DNA from: Tolypothrix sp. PCC 7910
Lineage (GTDB): Bacteria > Cyanobacteriota > Cyanobacteriia > Cyanobacteriales > Nostocaceae
DNA: 64,000 nt
Reading direction: 5' to 3'
NCBI RefSeq assembly: GCF_011769525.1
Contig: NZ_CP050440.1
Coordinates: 2,605,501 to 2,669,500, forward strand
The notes under the pieces were generated by a model. The model saw nothing but the letters and a program-made list of their open reading frames with translations. It had not been told where the DNA came from and made no database searches. How positions within the stretch are numbered: the stretch's first letter is position 1; each line of letters starts with the position of its first letter. A program made the position numbers and the translations under genes. Below, one piece after another: positions 43,831 through 51,290 of the stretch.

Positions 43831-45852
43831 TCAAGCCCTAATCCATTTTAATATCTTTGGATCTTTGTTATAGCGGTAAATCACATCATTTTTTGTAGCA
43901 ATCGGCTTTCCTTGGCTAGCTCTGGATCTAATAGTAGCAAGAGAATAATCTGTTAAACTCTTAAGCTCTTGATGAGAAAGCCCGACAATTGTGGCTGTGG
44001 CTACTGAGGTTTCTGGTTCTCTTGTGAGTTCATTTACTGGAAAATTATCTATTGTGAATTGCTCCTGTTCAACTTGGGTAATAGCAATTCCTTTTTGTTG
44101 GCGATAATCTTCTATAGAAAGCAGTTTCCAGCTAGATTCTTGTGCAAGCTCTAATACCCATTGATGATAATTTAACAAGCTTTCTCGATGGCCAACACTG
44201 ATAAAAGTTGTTTTTGTTTGTTGTAACTGTTGATATAAATTACCTTCATTATGCAAATCTAAAGCACTGGTTGCTTCATCTAAAATAGTGAAACTAGGAT
44301 GTGTAATTAATAGCCGTGCAAAAGCAAGGCGTTGTTGTTCTCCCAACGATAATATATTTTCCCAAGGGACTTCCGTATCAAAACCATTTACACGAGTCAG
44401 CAAGTGTTGTAGGTTAACTTGTCGTAAAATTGCTTCAAGTTCGCGATCGCTCATTTTCCAGTCTGTATGTGGATAGAGCAACTGTTCGCGCAAAGTACCC
44501 AAAATGATGTAAGGTCTTTGGGGTAAAAATAAGATATCTTTGAGGGGAGGACGCACTAAACGACCAGTTCCCGCATTCCACAAACCTGCGATCGCTCTTA
44601 ATAAAGAACTCTTACCCCTACCACTGGGGCCAACAATCAATAACCCTTCACCTGGTTGCACAGAAAGTGACAAGTCTTCAACAATAACTTGCTCATAGTC
44701 TGGCGTTTTTACAGTGACATGATCAAAAGCCAAATGCTTGTCTTCTAATACTTTTATAGTACTGATATTATCTGGTTGTTTGCTCACAGTTTCTAAAGCA
44801 TCAGAAAACTGGGCTAAACGCTTTACATAGCTAGAAAATCGCCCGGAAATCCCAAACTCAGCTATTAGCTCTCCCAGAGCATTAGAAAACATAAAGCAAG
44901 CAAAACTAATTTGGTTAATTTCACCATAATCAATTTTATCTTGCAGAAATAAAGGTGTGAGAATAAACATTGAAAATACACCAATAGCAGACTGATATGA
45001 TCTGCCAAAAGCGTCTTGTCCTCTCTCAAAACTCAGCCTACGTTCAGCAGTTTGTAAAACATTATTAAATCTTCGCTGAACTATTTTTAACTCTTCATTT
45101 TCTCCCTGAAAAAAAGCAATTGATTCAGCGTGATTACGAATATGAGTTAGACAATAAGCAAAGTCTGCTTTAAATGCAATTTCTTCTTGGTTAACTTTAG
45201 TTATTACTTGATTTAAATAAACTGCTATTAAATTACCTACAATTGTGTAAATAATTAAATAAATTGCAATCTCTGGGTAAACTGTCCAGACAATTAACAA
45301 AGCACTGCCTATTTCTAAAACTTTTTCTAAGAAAGCAGTTGCAAATCTTAAAGCATTACTAGTAATGGGTTCTATTTCTTGGGATAGACGTTGATCTGGA
45401 TTATCAATATCAGATTGAAAATTAATTTTGTAATAAGCTTGATTGCTAAGATATTTTTCTAATATATGGTTGTTTAACCATTTATACCAGTCAAGGATAA
45501 TTTTTTTTCGGAGATATCTTAAAGAGGTTACTAAGAATACTGTCCCTAATATAATTAGGACTGATATCCATAAAGTACTGTTATATTTATCAAGGTTTCT
45601 TTCTTCAATGACAATATCAATTACATAGCGATTCCAATAGCTATTTGCAGTATTAGCTGTGACAAATCCAACTATTAATAATAGTAGAAGTATCAGCATT
45701 CCCCAGGAACGAATTACATCTGCAAATACTCTGCCATCTGCTTTGGTTGGATACCAATAAGGTTGAGCAACTACTTTCACATCTTCCCAAAATTGGATTA
45801 AGACTGAAAAAGGATTTGTTGTGCTTTGCTCGCGGACAGATGAAGTTTGCAT
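43831..45852 (-). CDS. SbmA/BacA-type ABC transporter, microviridin-locus copy
   Basis: The 673-residue fused permease-ATPase has about six membrane helices in the N-terminal 340 residues, with the SDIDNPDQRLSQEIEP motif of the ABC_membrane_2 family. The ATPase has Walker A GPSGRGKSS, signature LSLGEQQRLAFARLL and Walker B FTILDEATSALD. After the ATPase a Q/E-rich linker leads to an extra domain (LSHQELKSLTDYSLATIRSR to ILKWIRA, last 50 residues). It is paralogous to 51291-53312 and resembles MdnE-type transporters of microviridin clusters, so it probably exports the graspetide. Confidence 0.9.
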   Translation of the reverse strand: MQTSSVREQSTTNPFSVLIQFWEDVKVVAQPYWYPTKADGRVFADVIRSWGMLILLLLLIVGFVTANTANSYWNRYVIDIVIEERNLDKYNSTLWISVLIILGTVFLVTSLRYLRKKIILDWYKWLNNHILEKYLSNQAYYKINFQSDIDNPDQRLSQEIEPITSNALRFATAFLEKVLEIGSALLIVWTVYPEIAIYLIIYTIVGNLIAVYLNQVITKVNQEEIAFKADFAYCLTHIRNHAESIAFFQGENEELKIVQRRFNNVLQTAERRLSFERGQDAFGRSYQSAIGVFSMFILTPLFLQDKIDYGEINQISFACFMFSNALGELIAEFGISGRFSSYVKRLAQFSDALETVSKQPDNISTIKVLEDKHLAFDHVTVKTPDYEQVIVEDLSLSVQPGEGLLIVGPSGRGKSSLLRAIAGLWNAGTGRLVRPPLKDILFLPQRPYIILGTLREQLLYPHTDWKMSDRELEAILRQVNLQHLLTRVNGFDTEVPWENILSLGEQQRLAFARLLITHPSFTILDEATSALDLHNEGNLYQQLQQTKTTFISVGHRESLLNYHQWVLELAQESSWKLLSIEDYRQQKGIAITQVEQEQFTIDNFPVNELTREPETSVATATIVGLSHQELKSLTDYSLATIRSRASQGKPIATKNDVIYRYNKDPKILKWIRA

Positions 45853-45974
45853 ATTTTCAAGATGTAGCCATTAATAATTACAATCTGAATTTGCAAATGG
45901 CCTTTGAGAATTTAAGTTAAACTCAGAGGCCATTTGTATTTCCAGGAAATTTCTGAAAACTTGAATTGAATGTT

Positions 45975-46379
45975 CTAGGTTACTGATTCCTCATCAACAA
46001 TTTCGATTGTTCTGGGAGCAGTAGCTTCGTCAGTTTCAGTAACGACGACAGGGCTAATATGATGTTCTAGTTTGAGTTTTAAGTCATCTGTAATTGGTAA
46101 CTCTTTAATTTCCTTGAGCAGAAATCTCACAGATTCAGTTTTGCTACGTTCTGTATAGATGAGCTTGAGAACATTTTCAACTCCAAATCCCGCTATATAT
46201 TCCCCTAGAATGCCTACCAATCCCAGTAAGCCCAAACCGCCTAAGAGGCCTAAAGGGCCGCCCAGCGATGACAGCATAGCGACAACTGCTGCAACACTAC
46301 CGCCTGATGTAGCTGTTGCAATTACAAAAAGTATCCCAGGAAGACCTAAAGCAGCAATTTTTTTGACGAGTTCATCCAT
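45975..46379 (-). CDS. Gly-rich membrane protein in the microviridin locus
   Basis: The 134-residue protein has a hydrophobic N-terminal 65 residues with two or three Gly-rich segments (LSSLGGPLGLLGGLGLLGLV) and a soluble, helical, acidic C-terminal half (SKTESVRFLLKEIKELPITD). The hydrophobic part recalls membrane-hairpin peptides. No family recognised. It lies between the patatin and ABC transporter genes on the same strand; 79 bases separate it from the patatin gene. Confidence 0.65.
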   Translation of the reverse strand: MDELVKKIAALGLPGILFVIATATSGGSVAAVVAMLSSLGGPLGLLGGLGLLGLVGILGEYIAGFGVENVLKLIYTERSKTESVRFLLKEIKELPITDDLKLKLEHHISPVVVTETDEATAPRTIEIVDEESVT

Positions 46380-46458
46380 TGTACTTACCTACAATCTTTA
46401 AAAAAGAAACTAACAATCTTACTTCTTGTACCTAGTACAAGATATAAGAAATCTGAAT

Positions 46459-48474
46459 TTAACCCAGCAAAAGACTACATAATTCATCGATTTGTTGACT
46501 TTTTTCAGCAATTATTCTGTGGGCTATAGCTTGTAGCTGACGAGTATTTTGTAGCTTGATATTATCTATCTTTTCTAGCTCTCTATCTAAGAAAGTTTGA
46601 AAGCGATAATAAAAACTTTTAGATTCTTCATCACTAGATTTCAACAACCTTTCTAATTCTCCAGCTACCACTTCACTGCTACCATCACATACAATATTTA
46701 AAAGTGGTCGCCCCCATTGTAATAGTCCCCAATTTTTGACTTGTTGATAAGGGTAGGCACTCGTCAGCGAACCTGTACCTAAAGAAACTACTAAAATATC
46801 TTCTGTATTGAGGACTTTTTTGGTTTTGGCTTTACTAGTGATTTGTGCTTCTAAAATCGCTAAATGTGCTGGATTATTAGCAAACACTCCCCCATCAATT
46901 AAAGTATAAGCGATGCCGCTATTTTCGGAATTGATAATTTGATGGGGAGAAAAATAAGTTGGGGTAGCACTAGTTGCTAATGCTGCATCTAGGAGTGAAA
47001 CGCCTGCACATAACTGGCGAAAAGTTTTTGATTTTATCTCTTGCTTTTCTAGTTTGTTTGTTAACAATACTGGAACTCGCTGCCCAATATCGTAACTTGT
47101 GACAAAAACTTCTGTGAGATTATTTTCTAGAGGGGCGCTACCAAAATATTTCCGGAGAATTTCTTGTTTGCTGTCAGAAGGATATTTTGGCTGCAGAAAT
47201 ATATCTTCTATAGGGCCAATTAGTCTTTCAAAAAATGGCTCATAAAATATTTCTACACCATACTCAAGAAAAAGTTGTAAGAGATCCTCAGCCTTGTATT
47301 CAGCTATTGGCAGCTTATCAGATTCTTGTGTATGTAATTGTGGTTTAGTTAACCCTAATGCTAAAATTCCGCCGCTAGAAGTACCAGCAATTAAATCAAA
47401 CAAACTAAATATAGGCTTTTGTGTTCGTCTTTCAATTTCCGCTAAGAGGAATGCAGGAATAATACTCCGAATACCACCACCATCGATTGACAGTATTTTA
47501 TATTTGGGCTGGGCTTCTGTATTCATAGTAGTTGCTGGCGATTCCTGGATATTGACGGTATCTGCAATTTGCGCTGGCGGAATTTCTTTTGGTTTATCTT
47601 CGTCATTGCTGACTAAAGATACTGTTGCTGCTAATAAATTTGTTGTGAGTTCTTCAACTTGTGTTACAAGAGGTATCTGGTTTGGGATATTATCTGACTC
47701 TTCACTATTGATTTGTGCTTGTTCGTCCTCAGTTTCTAACTGAATTACTGTCTCTATAGAACTTTCAGATTGATTGGTAACAAATGGAATTTGTGCTAAA
47801 TCCCAAGTAGGATTACCACGAAAATTTCCCTTGTAGGAATTTCCGGTTTGGTTTTCAACACTTGTTCCTTGTCCATCATCCAATTTCCAATAAGCAACTA
47901 ATCCTTCTTCATCACCTGCGATCAATCCGCAGCGATGATTATGTATTTGCTCCTGATTACAGGGATAATTCCAGACGCTAATGTGAGCTAACTGCCCTTT
48001 AAAATAGACTTGTTTATGTACAGTTGCGCCGAGAGTAACAGAACTTGTGGCTTTGTTTAAAGATGAACCTCTCAGAGAATCTTTGTATTCATGCTTATCA
48101 AGATATACTGTGATTTGTCCACTATTAAAAACAATAGCAAAAAAGTGCCATTGTCCTATAATTAATTCTCCATTGCCAAAAGTTTTAATACCTTTGCTCA
48201 CCGTTTCATCGATGAATACATCTAGGCTTCCTGTTTCACTAATACCGAATTCAAAATTATCGCTATATCGCTCTGAAGAACGGGCAAAAAATACATTACG
48301 GGTTCCGTAACTAGTGGCTTTATTTGTTAGCTCATGTGGATTTATCCATCCTGAAACCGTAAATGCTGAACTTCCTTGAGCGAAAACACCACCGATATCA
48401 TTTCTGCCAAAATCTATATAATCATCTATGCCATCAAATGTTAAAACTGCTTGTGTATGTATTTGGTTGTTCAC
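46459..48474 (-). CDS. LamG-patatin fusion phospholipase
   Basis: The 671-residue protein has a LamG/concanavalin-like domain at about 1-225 (VLTFDGIDDYIDFGRNDIGG, FTVSGWINPHEL, VAYWKLDDGQGT). An acidic linker (about 230-320) leads to a patatin domain at about 325-540. It has the oxyanion motif DGGGIRS, nucleophile elbow GTSSGGILAL (Ser in GxSxG) and catalytic Asp in LIDGGVFANNP. All catalytic residues are present. It should be a lipid acyl hydrolase, with the LamG part probably binding glycan or protein. No signal peptide is visible. Its place between microviridin ligases and an exporter gene is unusual. Confidence 0.9.
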   Translation of the reverse strand: MNNQIHTQAVLTFDGIDDYIDFGRNDIGGVFAQGSSAFTVSGWINPHELTNKATSYGTRNVFFARSSERYSDNFEFGISETGSLDVFIDETVSKGIKTFGNGELIIGQWHFFAIVFNSGQITVYLDKHEYKDSLRGSSLNKATSSVTLGATVHKQVYFKGQLAHISVWNYPCNQEQIHNHRCGLIAGDEEGLVAYWKLDDGQGTSVENQTGNSYKGNFRGNPTWDLAQIPFVTNQSESSIETVIQLETEDEQAQINSEESDNIPNQIPLVTQVEELTTNLLAATVSLVSNDEDKPKEIPPAQIADTVNIQESPATTMNTEAQPKYKILSIDGGGIRSIIPAFLLAEIERRTQKPIFSLFDLIAGTSSGGILALGLTKPQLHTQESDKLPIAEYKAEDLLQLFLEYGVEIFYEPFFERLIGPIEDIFLQPKYPSDSKQEILRKYFGSAPLENNLTEVFVTSYDIGQRVPVLLTNKLEKQEIKSKTFRQLCAGVSLLDAALATSATPTYFSPHQIINSENSGIAYTLIDGGVFANNPAHLAILEAQITSKAKTKKVLNTEDILVVSLGTGSLTSAYPYQQVKNWGLLQWGRPLLNIVCDGSSEVVAGELERLLKSSDEESKSFYYRFQTFLDRELEKIDNIKLQNTRQLQAIAHRIIAEKSQQIDELCSLLLG

Positions 48475-48577
48475 AAGATTTTTAACTCCAAATAAAATAC
48501 TTATTGGTTTATAATTTTTAATTTAAAAATCAGGTATTAAATATATAGATATAGCAATAAAATTTTATTTCTATATT

Positions 48578-49555
48578 CTAATTTTTCCGAGTTAACAATA
48601 CTTCTGCGATCGCCTGGGAAATAGGGTAGTGTGGGGTATATATCTCCAGCCAGAAAAATTCCCCAACTGGGTTAACTTCAAGGAATATGTGCCGACCATC
48701 GGGAGTAACAATAATATCTATTGCTCCATAGTTTAAGCCAAATTCAGCCATGAGCTTGAGTAGCTTTTTTTCAATATCTTCGGGTAATGTGTAAGGTTGC
48801 CAATTTTTAGCTAAAGCTCTCCCTTCTTTACGCCAATCATAAGTTGCTCTTTCCCGGCTTTGAGAATCTACTGCGGCTGTAAATATGTGGTGTCCGACAA
48901 TAGTTGTCCGCAACTCTAATGCTTTTGGCACGTTTTCTTGAAAAGTCATCGGACAAAACCGCAACCCTTCCATATTCTCCAAATCGTTGGCTGTAACTGG
49001 AGTAGTAAACACTACGTTTTCTCGTCCTTTGTCATCATAAATAGCAAAGGAAGAAAGCATTTTTGTAATAATACCTTGCTGACAATCTTGAGCAAATTTT
49101 TTGACTGCTAGGGGATTGTTAGAAGTGAGAGTACGTGGAGTTAAAAGTCCAACTTCTTTGGCAACTTTCAATTGTAGTTGCTTATTATTAGCGCGATCCA
49201 CATTTGACATTCGATCCAGATGGAATCCCTGGAGGCTAGCAATCATTCCTCTGACAGTGGCGCGACATTCATTAATTGATGCATCTCTGTATTGCTTATC
49301 CATTGAGTTGGGAATTTTTTGCCCGTAGCGCATCCGGCGATACCAAACTGAGGACACCTCACTCAAATCGAGCTGTTGTTCTCCATCAGTAATCATTACT
49401 CGTTCTAAATCGTCAGAGTAAATATCTAGTTTGACTTCGGTGGGATATCTATCTGTGTCAAAGCGAAAGGCTTTTTCTCCTCTAGCTTCAATTTCTTTGA
49501 TTACTAGAGGAATACTTTCGTTATCTTGGCTAAAAGTCACTATTAAGACAGTCAT
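48578..49555 (-). CDS. mdnC: Microviridin ATP-grasp ligase, MdnC/MvdD type
   Basis: The ATG at 49555 (MTVLIVTFSQDNESIPLVIK) matches the usual N terminus; an upstream extension of 36 codons is not used. The 325-residue protein has the ATP-grasp pattern with WYRRMRYG, TKMLSSFAIYDDKGRE, FCPMTFQENVPKALELR and the metal-binding end DIIVTPDGRHIFLEVNPVGE. MdnC/MvdD enzymes form the two omega-ester bonds (Thr-Asp, Ser-Glu) in the precursor core. It lies 52 bases downstream of mdnB. Confidence 0.93.
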   Translation of the reverse strand: MTVLIVTFSQDNESIPLVIKEIEARGEKAFRFDTDRYPTEVKLDIYSDDLERVMITDGEQQLDLSEVSSVWYRRMRYGQKIPNSMDKQYRDASINECRATVRGMIASLQGFHLDRMSNVDRANNKQLQLKVAKEVGLLTPRTLTSNNPLAVKKFAQDCQQGIITKMLSSFAIYDDKGRENVVFTTPVTANDLENMEGLRFCPMTFQENVPKALELRTTIVGHHIFTAAVDSQSRERATYDWRKEGRALAKNWQPYTLPEDIEKKLLKLMAEFGLNYGAIDIIVTPDGRHIFLEVNPVGEFFWLEIYTPHYPISQAIAEVLLTRKN

Positions 49556-49607
49556 AAATAGGATGAAATATTTAATTATGGGTTTGCATATTTGCGGAAT
49601 GATTTTA

Positions 49608-50612
49608 TTAGTCTTGTGAGATGGGTATTTTGTCTGTTTGCAGTAGAGTATCTGCGATCGCACTCGAAATTGGCAAATCTAAATCTTTCTCTAGCATTCC
49701 CCACTCGCCTACAGGGTTGACTTCTAAAAAGACATATTCACCTGATGGTGTCAGGATGAAATCTAATGAGCCAAATGAAAGCCCAAACTTACCCATAAAG
49801 GCTTGCAGACGACGAACGACTTCATCAGGAAGCTGGTGATGTTGCCATGCGCCAACCTCAACACCAGGTTTGCGCCAATCAACTTTGGACTCTGTATACA
49901 TATCTGCATTGAGCGCTCCTACAAATACATTGCCATTCACATATACCACTCTTAATTCCTGCTGTTTGGGAATTTGTTCTTGAAATACCATTGGGCAATA
50001 GCGCAGTGAGTCAGCATCTTGTAAGTCTTCTTCTTTAACAGTGCTGGTGTAAAGAAAGAATGACGTAGGTTCCATACTGTGGGAAAGAGTGGTTAAAAGT
50101 TTGCTTACCATTTTGCCGTTGACTTGCACAAAAAACTCTCGTGCTGCTTGAGCTTTATTGGTGATCAAAGTTTGAGGAATAACAAAACCTACCTCAGATG
50201 CAATTCGCAGTTGACGTAGTTTATTACTTGCATAATTTATTCGTTGTAAATCATCTATCCAGCGAGCTTCTTTGAGACTATCCCAAAAACCATCTAAAGT
50301 AGCTTTTGATTCTCTCATACAAGCTTCTCGGAATTTGGGTACTAATTCTTGACTTAGTTTTGGTTCCCAAATGCGACGCATCCACACAGCTTGCACCTGC
50401 TCTGTGCTGATTGACTGGTTATTATATTCTATAGTGTGGTAATTTTTAGATTTGTCAAAATGTGCTGTTAATTGCACTTGGAGAGGAAACTTATCTGTAT
50501 CTAAACGGAAAGGTTTTGCCCCTTTTTTTGACAAGGCTTCTGCTACTCTATCTATTGTGAAAAAGTCAGCACTGTGGGTAATTAATAAAACAACATCGCG
50601 AGACAGGTGCAT
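49608..50612 (-). CDS. mdnB: Microviridin ATP-grasp ligase, MdnB/MvdC type
   Basis: The ATG at 50612 (MHLSRDVVLLITHSADFFTI) fits the family; 39 extra upstream codons are ignored. The 334-residue ATP-grasp protein has FRLDTDKFPLQVQLTA, WMRRIWEP, MVSKLLTTLSHSM, YCPMVFQEQIPKQQELR and FILTPSGEYVFLEVNPVGEW. MdnB/MvdC enzymes make the omega-amide (Lys to Glu/Asp side chain) after the esters. It follows the precursor gene with a 227-base gap holding hairpins. Confidence 0.92.
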   Translation of the reverse strand: MHLSRDVVLLITHSADFFTIDRVAEALSKKGAKPFRLDTDKFPLQVQLTAHFDKSKNYHTIEYNNQSISTEQVQAVWMRRIWEPKLSQELVPKFREACMRESKATLDGFWDSLKEARWIDDLQRINYASNKLRQLRIASEVGFVIPQTLITNKAQAAREFFVQVNGKMVSKLLTTLSHSMEPTSFFLYTSTVKEEDLQDADSLRYCPMVFQEQIPKQQELRVVYVNGNVFVGALNADMYTESKVDWRKPGVEVGAWQHHQLPDEVVRRLQAFMGKFGLSFGSLDFILTPSGEYVFLEVNPVGEWGMLEKDLDLPISSAIADTLLQTDKIPISQD

Positions 50613-50780
50613 AACATATTTGATTAATTTTTGAAAAATGGATATTAATAAATAATTGGCAATTGCTGTGATTAAATCGTGATTTTTAGAAGCAGAAGTC
50701 AGAGATGGGAGAAAAGCGATCGCCTTCATGTTATGGATTTAGATAATATGGAAGCGATCGTGTTTTCAAGAGTAGTTACC

Positions 50781-50813
50781 AGAAGTAGCAGTTATTTTAT
50801 ATTTACTACTTCT
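50781..50813 (-). terminator. Weak hairpin between precursor and mdnB
   Basis: An 8-base stem AGAAGTAG / CTACTTCT with a 17-base loop lies downstream of the precursor gene. It may reduce read-through from precursor to ligase genes. Confidence 0.35.
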
Positions 50814-50825
50814 TAAAGTTCCAAA

Positions 50826-50854
50826 TTAGAAGACTAAAATTATTGGTCTTCTAA
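50826..50854 (-). terminator. Hairpin enclosing the precursor stop codon
   Basis: In the minus-strand transcript the 9-base perfect stem TTAGAAGAC / GTCTTCTAA spans the codons for Leu-Glu-Asp of the core and has CAATAATTTTA, including the TAA stop, as its loop. It may act as attenuator or protect the precursor mRNA. Confidence 0.55.
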
Positions 50855-50983
50855 ATCTGAAGGATACTTGAAAGTCCAGGGAACAGAAGGAGTTTCTGTT
50901 CCTTCAGCAGTTTGTACTTCCAAGAAACGCGCAAAAAATGGTACCACTCCAACATCCACTGTTGTAGTTTTGTTTGTAGACAT
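50840..50983 (-). CDS. mdnA: Microviridin-type graspetide precursor
   Basis: The ATG at 50983 (MSTNKTTTVDVGVV) gives a 47-residue precursor. The leader contains PFFARFLE (about 15-22), the recognition helix for the ATP-grasp ligases. The C-terminal core PWTFKYPSDLEDQ has the conserved T-x-K-Y-P-S-D-x-(E/D)-(E/D) pattern. Expected bonds are Thr-Asp and Ser-Glu esters and a Lys amide. Trp after SD is replaced by Leu, the last acid is Asp and the end residue Gln rather than aromatic. Microviridins are serine-protease inhibitors; the residue between Thr and Lys (here Phe) is known to affect target choice. No acetyltransferase gene accompanies it. Confidence 0.92.
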   Translation of the reverse strand: MSTNKTTTVDVGVVPFFARFLEVQTAEGTETPSVPWTFKYPSDLEDQ

Positions 50984-51201
50984 GGTGCTTTTTATAAAGT
51001 GGTTTTGGCCATTAAAAGATATATCAATAATTAAATGTGTTTGCAAGGACAGTTAAGACAGTTAAGAAGTAATCAGTATCAGAAAGTTAAGCAAGTTAAG
51101 TGGATATTCAAGAAAAAATATTTATTAATTATCGAGTTTAAATAGTCAATATCAAAATACAGTAAATCTTTTCATCTATAAGTTATTTTAAATAGCAATT
51201 T

Positions 51202-51224
51202 CCCGACTTGTATCAAAAGTCGGG
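51202..51224 (-). terminator. Terminator after the NRPS-associated ABC gene
   Basis: The stem CCCGACTT / AAGTCGGG lies about 67 bases downstream of the minus-strand stop at 51291, followed on that strand by an AT-rich stretch. It separates the NRPS-ABC unit from the microviridin unit. The promoter of mdnA should lie in 50984-51201; no clear motif was found. Confidence 0.7.
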
Positions 51225-51290
51225 TATGTAAGTAAACAAAATTTTTACTAATCACAATAGAAAGCTATTTTTTCGGAAGCGATGATGCAG

